The position numbers and the translations under genes are program-made. From positions 62,001 to 126,000 of the forward strand of contig NZ_JAVHZV010000023.1 of assembly GCF_031119625.1 (NCBI RefSeq): a stretch of DNA of 64,000 nt. Reading direction: 5' to 3'. Under the pieces are notes generated by a model that was not told the DNA's origin, made no database searches, and saw only the letters and a program-made list of their open reading frames with translations. Within the stretch, counting starts at the first letter, position 1. Every line of letters begins with the position of its first letter. This DNA comes from Pseudomonas sp. G34 (lineage in GTDB: Bacteria; Pseudomonadota; Gammaproteobacteria; Pseudomonadales; Pseudomonadaceae). Positions 1 to 15,000 of the stretch are shown in pieces.

Positions 1-2
1 AC

Positions 3-3000
3 CGTCAGGTGGACGGCAGCGTGCAAGTGATGGCGCGCTTTAACAAGGCCATCGACCTGTACCCGGCCAACAGCGCCCTGTTCCAGCTGCTCAACAGTCA
101 GGGCCAGGCCTTGCCGGCCACCGTGCAGATCGTCAACAACGACGCCAAGCTGGTGCTGCCGACCAGCAGCGTTGACCGCCTTACCGTGGGTGAGCGCCTG
201 ACCTTGGTGGCCAAGGCCGGCCTCGCCTCGGTGAAACCGATTACTGCCAGCGACACCGTGGTATTGCAGCGCCTGGCCCAGGATCAGCGCGTGCCGCTGA
301 CCTACCGTGGCGCGCGCAATGATGCGTTGTCCATTGAAGCCGTTACGCCGCGTCGCGTTGCACAAAACACTGTCAGCCTGGTGACCGTCAGCGCCCTGGG
401 AATCCCGGCCAACCTGGCGCAGGTGCGTCTGTATGCGGGTGACCGCGCGCTGTCTATCGAAGGCGTGACCCGCGATAACACCGCCGCTGCGGCGGTGCTG
501 AAAGTCAGCGTGCCGGCCTTGCCAGCTGCGGGCCAGTACAACCTGACCCTGCAAGTGCAGCGCGACGGCATCTGGCAGCAGACCGTGCTGGAAGGCGCCC
601 TGCTGGTGGACGCACCGATCCGTTTCGACGCCCTGGTACCGCTGTGGGGCCCGGTGGCCGGCGATACCGTGGTGACCATTACCGGTGACGGCTTCGAGCC
701 GGGCAACACCGTGATGGATGGCCTCAAGGTGCGCTTCGGCGGCCTGCCGGTCGGCCGTATCGAGGTGTTGGCCAGCAACCGCATGCGCGTGACCTCGCCC
801 CGTGGCGCGCCGGGCAAAGTCGATGTGCTGGGTGAAGACCGTTACGGCAACCAGGCCAGCTTGACCGGCGACCGTGGTTTCGGCTACGGCCTGCGCAAAC
901 AGTCGGAACTGCATCCGTCGCTGCTGTACCCGAGCGATGTATGGATCGACCAACAGACCGGCGTGGCCATCACCAACGGCGGCCATATGGTCAACGGCTA
1001 TGGCAAGCAGACCCTGGCCAGCGGTGGCTGGTTGCCGGAGCTGTACCGCGCTGCCTCGTTCTCGGTGCAGGACGCCAGCAAGCCAGTCCTGGTCGGCGGC
1101 GCCTCTTCGCTGCCAAGCGACAACCTGCGCCTGAGCCTGAAGCAACAGGCCGCCGCGATTTACAAGCGCATGGAAGGGCTCAATCCCGTTGAGCCCACCG
1201 AAGAAGAACAGGAACTGCTCGACCGCCAGGCCGCGCAGGATTTCAACGTGGGCTTCGACTCGCTGCGCGTCAGCCCCACCGTGGAGTGGGAACAGAACAC
1301 CTGGCGCAAACGCCTATACGTGGCCAGCGGCGTGGGCGGCGTGGCGCGCCTGAACCTGGACGAACAGAACGGCCTGCAAACCATCCAGGAAGAAGACCTG
1401 TCTGCGCCGATCAGCCGTGTGGTCAAGCAGGGCCCTGGCCTGATCGCGGCCTCGGTGGAAGTCACCGCCAAGCCGCCAAATTCTGACCAATGCACCTTCA
1501 ATATCGATGTTGCGGAGCCGTCCGATCTCTTCGCCCTCAACTACCAGAGTGGCGACGACCCGGTACGCGTTGCGCCGCCCAGCGGCCTACAGGGCGGTGC
1601 GCTGCTACAACTGAACGATGGCTGGCTGTTCACCGGTGGCAAGGTGCGTGGTGCCAAGTGGGCCAACTGTCCGGGCTGGGACGAGTCCCTCGGCGTACCA
1701 GTAGATGGCAAGACCGGTGAAATCCGCGCCCTCAACCTGTTCGACCCAGCGCAAACGCGCAGCTACAGCTTTGTTGCCAACCCGCAGGACATGGTCGCCT
1801 ATGGCCGTTACCTGGTGGCAGCCGTTGGCAGCCGTGGTGTGGAAATCATCAACCGCGACGAACCCGAAGAGCGCACGCTGCTCAGCCTCGACGAGAAGCT
1901 GCAAGCCACGGCGGGCCGTGGCGTACGTCTGCGCATGGCCGGCAACCTGCTGTTTGTGGCTGCCGACAGCGGCGTGGTGGTGGTCGACCTGCGCGAGCCG
2001 CTGCAGCCACGGGTGATCTCGGCGGGTAACCAGGAGCGCATTGAAGCGCTGGACCTGTTCAATAACCGTCTGGTGGCCGGCTCTGGTACCAACGGCATGA
2101 CCCTGCTGGAACTGCCCGGCGCGCTGGTGCTGGACGCCAGCGTCAAACAGGGCGGCGTGCTGCCGGCCGGCGAGCAGGCGCTGCAACTGACCTTCAACGA
2201 GCCGGTGACGCTGGAGTCCCTGCGTGCTGCCGGTGCCTTGAGCCTGCTGGATATCAGCAATGGCGAGCAGGCCCTGGCCGTGCCGACCATCGAGAACCTG
2301 AACGGCGATGGCCAGTCGGCCAGCCGTGTGGTGCTGCGCTTCACCCCGACACCGGGCGCGCAGCTGCGTCTGCGCGTGCAGCAGGCGCGCAACCTGCGCG
2401 GTGCCGGGTTGTGGGCGCCGTATCAGGTGGACTTCAAGGTGGCGCCAAGTGGTGCTAGCCAGCCGGCGATCCAGTACCTGGAAAACGCCAGCTTCCACCG
2501 TGGCGCGCAAGACCGCGTGGTGATTCACGGCAGCGGCTTCAGCAGTACCGTGAAGGGCTACGTCAACCAATACCCGGTTGAGCTGCAATGGGTCAGCGCT
2601 ACGCGCCTGGAAATCGCTCCGCACGCTCTCGACCTGCTGCCGCTGAGCCCTGGCCAATGGCACCTGCGCCTGGATGACGGCGGCCTGCGCAATGATTACC
2701 TGGGGGCCTTTATGGTCGGCGCCGAGCAAGCGCTGAACCAGGTCAAGTTCACCGTCAGCCCGGATTCGGCCAGCAAGAAAGGCGGCGCCAAGGTCACCAT
2801 TGGCGCCAGCCACGAGGTGCTGATGCCGGGCACCAGAGTGGTGTTGCGCGCCCGCCATGGCGATACCGAGATCTACACGGGCCGCAGCCCGATCGTTGAA
2901 GATGCCGGCAGCATCAGCATCGATCTGCACGACAACGTGGAAAACCAGCGCCAATTCAGTTTTGTGCTGCCGGGCGTGATCGATCCGGATATCTACGACG

Positions 3001-6000
3001 TCTACCTGCGCGTGCCAAGTGGCGCCGCCACCCGTGAAGTCAAAGTGGGCGCGCTCTCCTACACCCTGCCGCAGGGCCTGGGCATCATCCTGCCGAACTA
3101 TCCGCCGATGCAGATCGGTGCCGCGCAAGTTGTCGGCGACCGGCTGTTCGTCGGGGTGAAGGCGGGTATGCAGCCGACTTCCAGCAACCGCTACCTGATG
3201 ACTGCCGGCCTGGAAATCTACGACATCGGCCTGTGGGAGAGGCCAATCCGCCTGTCGCAACTGCGCCTCAGCGAACCGGTGCTGGGCCTGGAAGTGCAGG
3301 GCAGCCTGGTGTACCTGGCCAACGACCGCGACGGCGTGCGCGTGGTGGATGTGAACGACCTGAGCAAGCCGCTGCTGGTGTCCAGCCTGAGCCTGCCGAA
3401 CCATCGCGCCGTCGACCTGGCCGTGGAAACCGAGCGTGGCGCCCTGGCGGTGGCCGCCGCCAACGACCTGGGAACCGGCTATATCCGCTTCCTGCCGATT
3501 GGCCGCAACGAGCTGGGCGCCCAGGCGCCCCTGCCAAGCATCGCCTTCGACGGCAGCATGAAGCCGGACCTGCTGGGTGCGCCCGTGGATGTGCAGTGGC
3601 TCAATGGTGAGCTGTATGTATTGTTCCTGCGCGACAAGCAGCTGTACCTGGCCAGCTTCAAAGACTTCGGCACGCAACTGGACTACCGCGTGCAGGCCAT
3701 CGAGCGCGGCACTGTAGCGGCGTCGTCGGTCTCTGAAGCTATCGGCAAGATCACCCTGCAAGTGCAGCAAGGCCTGATCAGCGTCGGTACCGGTGATACC
3801 TACCTGCTGCTGGAAGCCGACGCCCAGGGCCAGTTCCAGACCATCTACTGGCAACAGAAAAATGCCAGCGGTGAACTGCTCAGCGTGGGCGGGCAGATCA
3901 TGCAGGGCAACGGCAAAGGCGTGCAGATCAATACCTCGCCGTACCTCGCCGTGGCCTCGAGTACCCCGGGCAATGGCGCCGTGCTGGGCAGCAACGAAGG
4001 CGTGACCATTGCCTTCAACAACCTGATCAATACCGACCCGGCGCACCTGGCGCAGGTGATCCGCGTTGTGGGCGAGGGCGGTCAGGCGTTGCCGGCGGCT
4101 GCGTTCGAAATGACCGGCATCAACACCCTGCGTGGCGGCCAGTTGGATCTGCGCTTCAAGGGCGACTACCAGGGCCCGCTGCGCATCGAAGTGACCACCG
4201 CACTCACCGACCTGGCCGGCCATGCCCTGCGTCAGGCCTTTGTGCTGCAGCTGGAGCGCCGCACCGGCATCCGGCCGCTGGTCAGCGCGGTACAACGTGT
4301 GGTGGGCGATACGGCGGGCCTGCATTACTTCCATGCCACCGGTGGTGAAACAGCGCTGATCAAAGGCAGCGGGTTCGGTGTGGCGCCTGAGCAACTGGCA
4401 GTCTGGCTGGGTGAAACCCGCCTGCAGGCCCAGCAGATCCAGAGCGTTACCGACAGCGAGCTGCGTGTGGCGGTGCCTGATCTGCAACTCGGCAATGTCA
4501 GCGCCAGCCTGGCGGTGAAAGTGCAGCGCGTGGACCAGAACCTCGCCTACCTGCGCCAGGGCGCGATGACCGTGCTGCCGCAGATCGAGCTCGACGACCT
4601 GCAGCCGCAAACCGGCCCGCCACAGGGTGGTAATTTGGTAACCCTGTATGGCCGTGGCTTCAACCACTATATGCAGGTGCGTTTCGCCGGTGCCCTGGCC
4701 GGCGACCTGAAGATTCTCAGCAGCAACCGCGCCGAAGTGCGCGCCCCGTCCGGCACCTTTGGCAAAGCCCAGGTGGCAGTGACCAGCCAACTGTTCGACG
4801 GCGAGCAAAGCCTGTCACCAGTGGACTACTTCTACACCGGCATCCCCACCGGCTCGGTCAACCTGCCGGGCGATATGGCCAGCCCGGTATCGGCAATTGC
4901 CCGCCTCGATGACGGCAGCAGCCAACTGCTCTACGCGGTAACCGGCGGCAGCTTCGACAAGGTCGACAGCCAAGGCCGCGTAGCTCGCGTGTCCAGCAAC
5001 GCCGCACGCCTGCTGGTGGCCGATATCAGCGACCCGGTACACCCGGTAATCGTCAGCCGCGACTTCGCAGGCCAGACCAAGCCATACCACTACGAAGCGC
5101 CGAACGGCCTGGGCAGCACCGGCTTTGTCGACCTGGCGATCAACGATCACCAACTGTTCGCCGTTGGCGGCAAGAAACTGCTGCACTTCGACCTGACCCT
5201 GCCGGCCGAACCGAACAAGCTCAACGAACTGGACCTGGCGGGCGACATCACCGCCCTGGCCACCCGCGATGACCTGTTGTACCTGGCCAGCAAGGAAGGC
5301 GTGCGCCAGTACCGCATCAGCCGCGAACTGAAACTGGTCGACCTCGGCCTGATCAGCGCCAGCCAACTGGGCGGTACGCCAGGGCGCCTGCGCCTGTTCG
5401 GCTCAAGCCTGTGGCTGACCCTGCCAGCACAGCGCCAACTGGTGGAAGTGGAGCTGGCCAGTGGCGAGTTCCGCGTGCTGCGCCGCGTGGCCGCTCGCGA
5501 CCAGGCCGGCAACCCGTTCACCCCCGAAGACCTGTTGGTATCGAGCGGCGGCCTGCTGGTGTCCAGCGGCGAAAACGCCACCGTGCAGCGCTTTGTGTTC
5601 GACTCCGATAGCAACGCCACGCCGGTCGCCGACCTGAAACTGACTTACCTGGTCAGCCGCGGTAGCCTGTTCGCCGGTCAACTGCAACTGGCCGGTCAGA
5701 CCCTGTACGTTGCGGGCGGGCAGGGCGATGTGCAGCTGTTCGATATTTCCTCGTGGCTCAATGGCCGCACCCAGGACAGCATCGGCCTGCGCGACTATTT
5801 CAGTGTGATCGGCAACGTCAACAGCCTGTCCCTGGGCAGCCAGGCCCTGTATGCCGGCAGCGCCTTCGTCTATGTCGACGGCACCCCGGCCGAGAACCCG
5901 CTGCCAAGCCTGGACGCCGCTAGCTACCTGGGCGGAAGCCTGAATACCCTGGCTTACCAGAACCTCACCATCCTCAGCCAACAGCCGCAACCGTCGGGCC

Positions 6001-9000
6001 GTTTGCCGAAAGATGCCGGTATCGAAGTGCAGTTCAACCGCCTGCTGGACAACGCCCAGCTGCGCGATTCCGGCAGCCAGCTGGTGCAGCTGTTGCTCGA
6101 CGGCACGCCGGTGGCCAGCCAGGTGGCGCAGGTCGGCGTGGGCCGCCTGGTGCTGCGTCCGGTCGCTTCCTTGCAGAGTGGCAAGCTCTATCAGGTCAGC
6201 CTCAGCGGCGCCCTGCGTGACCAGCAAGGCAAAACGCTGGGCAACGACTACCGCTTCGGCTTTGTCAGTGATGATGCCCTACAGCCGCAGCTGGACAGCA
6301 TTTCTCCGCGTCAGGCCAGCTGGCGCGGCGGCACCGAGATCACCCTGCGTGGCCATGACTTCAGCACCAATGCCGTTATCGAAGTGGGCGGCCAGCGTGT
6401 GGCGGCCGGCGATGTGCTGTACCGCGACGACAACCAGATCCGCTTCCGCCTGCCGGGCCTGTTGGCCAACCCAAGCAGCAACCTTCCGGTCGGGGTGCAG
6501 GTGCAGCAGGGCAACCTGGAGTTGTTCCGCGCCGCCGCCATTACTTATGTGGCTGATCCGCGTATCGACCAGGCCGGCCTGTATGACCGCCTGAGCGGCA
6601 CCCTGGCGGCGCAGAGCAAGCGCTTTGTCTTCAACGCCGGCGAAATCATTGGCCTGCAGGGCCGTGGTTTCGGCGAAGCCACCGTGGTGCGCGTCAATGG
6701 CCGGCAGATTGCCGATGTGCGCATGGAGCGTAGCGATCTGCTCAGCTTCAGCGTGCCGCAGGATCATCTCGGCCCGCTGCAGGTGGACGTCAGCAACCTC
6801 GGTTTCGTTGATGACCTGGCCAGTGATACCAGTCTGCGCATCGAGCTACCCGTGCAGAAGCAACTGGCCGGGGTCAGCCTGTACCGCCGTGCTGGCGACC
6901 TGCTGCTCACTGTCACTGGCCGTGATGTGCAGTTGTCCAGCCTGCGCGATGGCAGCACGCCGCAACTGTTGGCCAAATGGCAAGCCAGCGGCAGCCTGCG
7001 CGACATTGCCCTGAGCGACAGCTACGCCGCGCTGCTCACCGACACGGCGCAGGTGCAGGTGTTCGATCTCGGCAACCTGTACGCTCCGCAAGCACTTCCA
7101 GCGTTGACCAATACCCGTCAGGTCGCCTTCGATACGGTGCGTCTGGCCGGCGATGTGCTGCTACTCAAGGCCGGCACGCGTGTGTTCCAGGGGCAGGTGC
7201 AAGGGCCGGAACTGCGTGAACTGATCCTGGATAACCCGGCCGGTCTGGTGGATATCGCCTTGGACAGCCGTGGCGCCTACCTGCTATTCGGCGACCGCCT
7301 GGAAGTGCGCAATGCCCGCGACGGCAGCCAGGTACTCGGCACGCACAACCATGGCTTGAACGGCGCCAAGCGCCTGTGGCTGGACGGCACCCGCGTGTAC
7401 CTGCAAGGCAGCGACACCCTGCAACTGGTGCAACGCGCTGCCCTGCTGCGTGGCCGTGGCGAGCCGGTGCTGGGCGAGTTCGACCTGCCGAGCCGGATCA
7501 GCCAGTTGACCGCCCAGGGCGAACTGCTCGCCTGGCTGGATGCCGGTCGCCTGCAGGTGTTCGACCTCGATGTCGATGCCCAGCGGCAACTGAGCGCCCG
7601 TGAAGTGGCCAGCCTGGCCGTGGGCAACAGCGAAGTGGGCAATCTGGCGCAGCTGGAACTGCACGGCGACCTGCTGGAATGGCGCAATGGCGGCAGCTAC
7701 CTGAATGCTGCAATCCCGCTGAACAACACCTGGGCGTTGAACCCCGAGACCCTGGCAGCGGCCAACGAGCCGGTGGGCCTGCGCTTTACCGGTGCCGACT
7801 ACGCCTGGCGCGAAGCGCAGTTGGCGGTCAGCGGTCTGGCGGGCGAAACCGTGGCCACCAGCACCCAGATACTGGGCCGCGAACTGCGCGCCCTCAGCCA
7901 GCAACAAGCGGCTTACCAACCGGCTGGGCTGTATCGCCTGCAAGTCAGCCAGGCGCCGCTGGATTGGCTCAAAGGCGCAGAAGTGCACCTGGACCTGCCA
8001 TGGCTGGTGGATGCCGTGGACTTCTTCGGTGCCGACCTGATACGCCTGGACGCCCTGCAACCGAACCGCAGCGTTAGCGGTGTGGCGCGCACCTATGTAT
8101 TGCGTGGCCGTCAGCTGAGCCTGATCGACGAGCTGCAAGTGGGCGAGCGCGTGCTGGGCCGCGAACAACTGCAAGTGAATGCCACTGGCGATCAGTTGAG
8201 CTTCAGCCTGCAAATGGACCAGGCCGGCCTGTACAACGTGCAAGTACGCTACGGCCAGCAACGCGCCGTGCTGCCGACCGCGCTGTCGGTGGTCACGCCG
8301 CTGGCCATCGAGTCGGTGATCTCCGCCCATGCCCAGGGCCAGGTGGTCAGCGACGCCGGTGGTACGCCGGTCACTATCCAGGCCCAGGGCCTGTCCGAAG
8401 GCCTGAGCCTGCACTGGTTCCCGGCTGGCCAGGGCATTTTGCCGAGCGCCAGCAACAAGGTGGCGTTCACCCTCAATGACAGCAGCATCAGTTTTGTCAC
8501 CCCACGCAGCCAGCCAGGCTGGCAGTACCAGGTGGCCCTGCTGCGCGATGCCAGCGCTGAACGCGTGGACAGCGTGGCCGACCAGTGGCTGGCCGCCATT
8601 GACGACACCGCGCCAACCGTACGCCTGGTCTCGACCCTGAGCGCCTCGCAGTCGCTGGTGCTGGAAGCAGGCGAGCCGCTGAGCGCGCAAGGTTTCAGCG
8701 TGGTCAAGGTGTTCAAGGATTACGACACCCACGCCCAGCCAAGCGAAGACATCAGCAACCGCTTCAACCCGATCATCAGCCAGGGCAACCGCCTGGAACT
8801 GCGCCTGCGCAGCGACGCGGTGCTGGAAGCCAACGCCCTGTATCAAGTGACCCTCACCGGGGTGCGTGATGCCGCCAACAACCTGGCCCGCGACAACGGC
8901 GTGACCCTGGCTGGCACCTACAGCGGCAGCTACCAGGCCGAAGACCGCCTGGCGCCGCGTCAGGATTCGCTGCAAGTGCTGCTGCAAGGCCAGCCGCTGA

Positions 9001-12000
9001 CCGCCGCTACCCAATTGAAACTGGGCAGCCGTTATGCCTTGAGCGTCAGCGCTGTGGATAACGTGCAGGCCAGCGACAAACTCGGCTTCGCCTACCGCGT
9101 CTCCGCCGATGGCGGCCAGACTTGGAAAACCGACTGGATCGCCATCCAGAAAGGCCAGTTCAATCTGGATATCCAGGGCGATTACCAAGGCTTTGCTCTG
9201 CTGCTGCGTGCCAGTGATGGCCGCAATACCAGCGAGCGCCGCTTCAACGCCCAGGTCAGCGCCCCGGATCTGACCCTTGGCCAGTTCAGCACCCAGCCGA
9301 CGCCGGTGGAGGAGAGCACCCCGGCCGACCTGCGCTTCCAGATCCTTGGCGACCTGGATCTGGTACGCAGCGCCGAAATCCGTGTACTGGATGGCCGCTA
9401 CGCTGCCGCCAACTTTGACCGCAGCAGCGGCTTGGCCAGCCTCAACTTCCTGCACCCACGACTCAAAGAGCTGCCTGGCGCACCGCAAGAACAGGCACCG
9501 CTGACTGCTGAACTGCGCGTGGGCTTCGGCCTGGCCGGCCAGGAGAGCTACCGCTACTTCCAGGTGGGCTACGACCTGCTGTCCGACCGCACGCCGCCGC
9601 AGCTGTCGATCATCGCGCCGCTGGATGGCGAATTCGTACCGCGTGGCGAAGTCACCGAGGTGATCCTGCGCAGCTACGACCGTTACGGCATCGATCATGT
9701 CGAGGCGTGCATCAACAGCCAGGCCGGCGATGTGTTCAGCGATGCCGCCAACTGCCAGCGCCTGCTCGACCCGAACCGCCTCCGCGTGCCGGTGGCTGCC
9801 GATGCCACCGGGCCGCTGCATATCGTGGCTCGCGCCATCGACCTCAATGGCCTGGCCAGTGCTCCGGCGGCGGTCACCCTGCAACCCTATGACAGCCAGG
9901 TCGGCGCGCCGGAGCTGAGCTTCCTGGCACCGGCTGATGGCCAGAACGTACAGGCCGGCGAAACCGTGCGGGTGCGGGTGCGGGTGCGCAAACTGGAACA
10001 GGCCAACCTGTACCTGGATATCGCCGGTGATCCGCAGCACGCCGGCAACCCGGCGCCGCGCAGCATCACGCGTACCGCCGATGGCGAAGAAATCATCGAA
10101 CTCAGTGTGCCGATGCCGCAGGTGGCCGCCGATGGCGTGCTGGTGCTGCGTCTGCAAGCCACCTGGCAGGGCCAGACCTTGCGCAGCCAACGCACCCTCA
10201 ACCTGCATGCCGACACCGGCATCAGCGAAGCCATCGGCCTCGACCTGCAACCGCCAACCACCTTGCTGGCCGGTTCGCAGCTGTGGCTGCAAGTGCCACC
10301 GCCAGCAACCATGGGGGATTTCAACAACGCGTCGAACCTCAACCTGTTCGACCCGAGCGATGCCACCAGCCCGGCCGTTCTGCCATTCAGCAGCGCCCGT
10401 CAGGTATGGAACAGCCGCGAACAGGGCACCGCCCTGCGCCTGGATGCCGTGCTGCGTGACCGTTCCGGCCACGAGAAAAACGCCAGCCGCAGCCTGGAAA
10501 AACTCGCTTACCTGCAAGCCGCCAGCCGCCGCGACAGCCTTGAAACCGGCTACCGCGCCAGCTTCCTGACCGCGCTGGTGGGCCACGCCGAGGCTGCTGT
10601 CTGGGCCGAGAACCAGCAGCGCGATGGCTACCGTATCCGCACCCTGGACAGCGTGCTGGAAAGCCGTGACAGCGGCCAGGTGCGTCAGCTCAGCTACAGC
10701 GGTTCGTTGCTGGCCGCGCAGATCCGTCGCGATGGGCAGGACTACCTGCGTGTCTGGCGCTGGAGCGACAACGCCTGGCAAACCGCCGTGGAACAAGCGA
10801 TTGCCGGCGACCTGCTGGGTGGCAGTGGCGAGCTGCTGTTCGTCCGTCACGGCCAGCAGATCGGCGGGTATGCGCTGACTGCTGCCGGTTTCGCCGACCT
10901 GATCGGGGTCAGCATGGCTGAGCCAATTCGTCAGGTGCAGGTCGATGGCCAGCGTTTGCTGGTGCTCACCGAAAAAGGCCTGAACTGGCTGCAACTGGAT
11001 GACAGCACGCTGCCGCAACTGGTACGCAGTGGCGGCGTCGAGCTGGCCGACCGTACCGGCTTCGTCCTGCAGGGCAACCGCCTGTTGAGCTGGACAGCCA
11101 CGGCGGTCAGCAGCCAGTTGGTCAGCGTGACAGATCAAGGCCTGAGTTTGGGGGCAGCCACCATGCTGCCAGTGGGCGGCCAGGTCAGCCAGGTGGTATT
11201 CGATGGCGAATTGGCCTGGCTGAAAGTCAGCGAAGAACTGTACGGCGATAGCTGGCAGGCCTGGCGTGGCGGCGAGCGCGTCGGTGCACTGGGCAGCGAG
11301 CGCGAGGCCCTGGCCTTTGTGGCTGGCAAGTTGGTCAGCCTGCAAAACGCCGATGGCGCGCAACAACTGGTGGTCGAACCACTGGCTGTCGCCGCGCCAA
11401 CCCGTATTGCCCTGACTGCACAAAGCGTGCGCCTGCCGTTCGGCGTGCTGGTCGGGGGCCTGCCGGCCAGCGCCGAAAACGCCCTGGGCGGCGCCGATAT
11501 CAGCCTGCGCGATGAACAAGGCAACCTGTTGGCCGCGCAGCCGTTGTTCTACCAGGGTGAGCTGGACAGCTACCTGGGCGCACCGTTTGCCGCAGGCCGT
11601 GCCTGGCTGGTGGCCACCGACGCCAACCGCCTGAACCTGACCGTGCAGGACCACGCCGGTAGCCAGCAGCTGGCTATCGATGTGGCCAGCAACGGCGCAC
11701 AAGCCGCCAGCCTGAGCCCAGACGACGGTGCCTTGCTGGCCGCCGGTGCGCGTCTGCCACTGGCCGCCCGTTTCGCTACCGGTGCCGATGGCAGTGGCGT
11801 ACGCCTGAGCGCCGCCGGGGAAACCCAGCGTGCCGTGCTTGGCCTGCGCAACAGCTTCCATTGGTTGAACCTGCCGGCGGGCGACAGCGCCGCCCTGCAA
11901 TGGCAGGACGCCGCGGGCAGCCGTGAGCTGGGCCTGCTGACCCAGGCCAACCAGCCGGGTGCCGCGCTGACCCTGAGTGGCGCCGGCAACAACCAGGTCT

Positions 12001-15000
12001 TTGCCGAAGGCAGCAACCTGATCCTCAGCTACCAGGTGGGCGCGGTGCCGGCCTGGGTCGAGCTGCAACTGCTGAGCTTCAACGGCCAGCCGCTGCAACG
12101 CCTGCTGGTGGCCGGCCAGCAAGGCCAGTTCAGCCTGCGTCTGCCGCAGGTCAGCGTGCAGGAAAGCTACAGCCTGCGCGCCCGTGCCTATTTCGCTGGC
12201 AACTTCCACTACAGCGAGCAGCAACTGAACCTGCGCGTGGCTCCGTCTCAGCAACTGCCACAACCGATCCTCAGCGGCCTGCCGAGCGTGCTGTTTGCCG
12301 GTAGCCAGGTGGAACTGCGCCTGACTGGCGTCGACGCTGGCCGTTATCGCCTCGCCCTGGAAGCTCTGAATGGCACCGAGCAACTGCTGGCCAGCGGCGG
12401 TGACAGCCTGTCCCTGCGTCTGCCGGCGGGCCTCAAAGAACTGCGCGTACGGGCCTTGATCGACGACGAACTGGGCAACCGCCAGGAACAACGCTGGAGC
12501 GCCCCGGTGGTGGACAGCTGGCACTTGCAGAGCGACGCCGTGCGGGTGCCGTTCGATGTGCTGCTGCCACAAGTGGGCGGTCAGTGGCTGGCCCGTGGCG
12601 CCGAGCTGCATGACGGAGGTGGCCTGCGTGCCCGCCTGGGTGGCGATATCGCCGCCATGGATTATTTGCAGCAATACCTGCTGCTCAGCGTGAAGGGTTT
12701 CGGCCTGACCCTGCTCGACCCGAACAACAACCTGCAAAGCGCCGGCACCCTGGCGGTGGCGGCACCGCTGCAACACCTGGCGGTGCAGGGCGAGCGCATC
12801 CTCGGCGCCAGCGCGCGGGACCTGTACTGGTTCGATGCCCTGGGCAATCAACTGAAAGCCACCGGCACCCAGACCCTGGGCGCCGAAGTACGCGGCCTGC
12901 TGGCCGACGGCGATGGCTTCCTGGCGCTGACCAGCGGGCAACTGCTACGCCTGTCTGCCAGCGGTCAGACCCTGGCCACCTTTACCGGTGAAGGCCTGCT
13001 CAGCGTGGTACGTGCTGGTGATTACCTGCAGGTGCTGGATAACGCCGGTCGCCTGTGGCGCCTGGATGCCGGTCTCAAAGGCACCGCGACCCAGCTGGGC
13101 GTGGGCGGTAAGCGGCTGTTCAGCTTACCCGGCCAGGTATTGGTGGTGGCGCCGCAACGCATTCAACTGATCGACACCGCCACCCAGCAGCGCGTAGGCA
13201 ACTGGTCGCTGGTGGCCTCGTCGGTAGACGCCGCGCAGTGGGCCGGCGGCAAACTGTGGCTGGGCGGCAGCGAAGGCCAGGTGCTTGCACCGGTCCGTGG
13301 TGCCGACGGCTACGTCAGCCTGTACGACAGCCGCAGCGCCACCAGCCCGACCCGCGGTACCGTGGAAAGCGTGGCCCTGCGTGACGGTCAACTGATCGTG
13401 GCTGCCGACAACTTCGGCGCCCAGGTATTGCGTCAGAACAGCGCCGGCAACTGGCAATCGAGCCTGTACCCGCAAACTGCCTTTACCCAGGCCGCCAGCC
13501 GTGTAGCCGCCAGCGGCGCCACCTGGTTCCTGCTGCAAGACCAGGCCCAGCAGGTGCTGGCGCTGAATCGCAGCACCCTGAGCGCCCGTAGCGTATTCAG
13601 CAATGTGGCTGGCAGCGACTTGGCCGTGAGCAGCGATTACCTGATCGTGTCCGCCGGTGGCAGCCTGCAACTGGCTGCGCTGAACGACCTGAACAGCAAA
13701 CGCAGCCTGCTCATCACTGCCCAGGAAAACCTCCGTCAACTGTCGGCCCGTGGGCGGCAGGCTGCCGTGCTCAGCGAAAGCGGCCGGGTGTTCCTGGTCG
13801 ACCTGGGTAGCGACGTGCAAACCCCAGTACGCGAACTCAGCGCCCAGCTGGGTGGTGAAGTTCGCCAACTGGCCTTCAGCGGCGACTACCTGTTCTACCT
13901 GCTTGGCGACAGCGCCTGGCGCTATGACCTGCGCAACGGGCAACGCAAACAACTGCTGAGCGGCACCAGCATCAATCAGCTGTACCTGGCCGGTAACCTG
14001 CTGTGGCTGGAACAACCGCAGGCCCAGGGCGTACGCCTGGATGCCCTGGAACCGAGCACCGGCCTGGTGGTACCAGACAGCCAACTGCTGCTAGCCCAGC
14101 GCAGCACCGCCCTGAGCGTGGAAAATAACCGCCTGGCCGTCGGCCAGGGCACCCAAGGCGTGCAGGTGTTCCAGCTGCCCTACGGCCTGGGCGCCGCCGA
14201 TGCCGCTGTGGTCACCCCGCTGGCCGACAGCCGCCTGCTGCCCGCCCAGGCCTTGAACCTGGGCCTGAACACCGATGGCCTGCGCAGCGCCGTCTTCAGC
14301 CTCAATGGCCATTCCGTCGGCAGCCTGAAACAGGCCCTGAGCCAGACCAGCCTGCGCCTGCCGGCCAACCTGCCGGGCGGGCAGAGCGTGGCCCTCAGCC
14401 TGCGCAGCGAAGACGTCTTTGGTGTGGTGCGCGAGTCGGTGGCGCGGGACCTGTTCCTGATGCCGGGCGACGGCGTGGCCAACCCCTTCACCGTAAGCCT
14501 GACTGCTGACGAACACTCCTGGCTGCCGTTACCGCTGATTGCCAGCGCGCAGATCAGCGGCAGCCAGCAGCCGCTGGCGCAAGTGGAATTCCTGCTCTCG
14601 GCCAGCACCAATGGCCCATGGCAGCGCGTGGCCGTACGCAAGGCCGAACCGTTCCAGGCCAGCCTGGCGCTGGACACCAGCCTGACCGGCCAATACCTCA
14701 AAGTCCGCGCCGTGGACGTGTTTGGCAACAGCGCCGAGTCGGCTGCCAAGCGCTTCTACCGCCATCAGGACACCAAGGCCCCGACCGTCAGCCTCAGCTA
14801 CGAAGGCGCCGCCGTATTCCTCGACAGCAAGAAAGCGGTACGCGGCTACCCGATCACCATCAAGGCGCAGATGGCCGACACCGACGGCGCCCTCGACAAG
14901 GCCACCCTGACCCGCAATGGTCAGGTGGTTGCCGTGGCCTTTGGCAAGAATCTGCTGACGTATCAGGATGCCGCCACCACCCTGGGTGAGCAGGTGTACA

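Noticed and set aside
7284..12941. Very long antisense open frame (about 1,885 codons), with others at 1605-4808 and 33161-35626
   Set aside because: They lie opposite strongly coding, GC-rich, repeat-rich domains; translations are low-complexity and lack start signals or any family pattern. They are codon-bias shadows.
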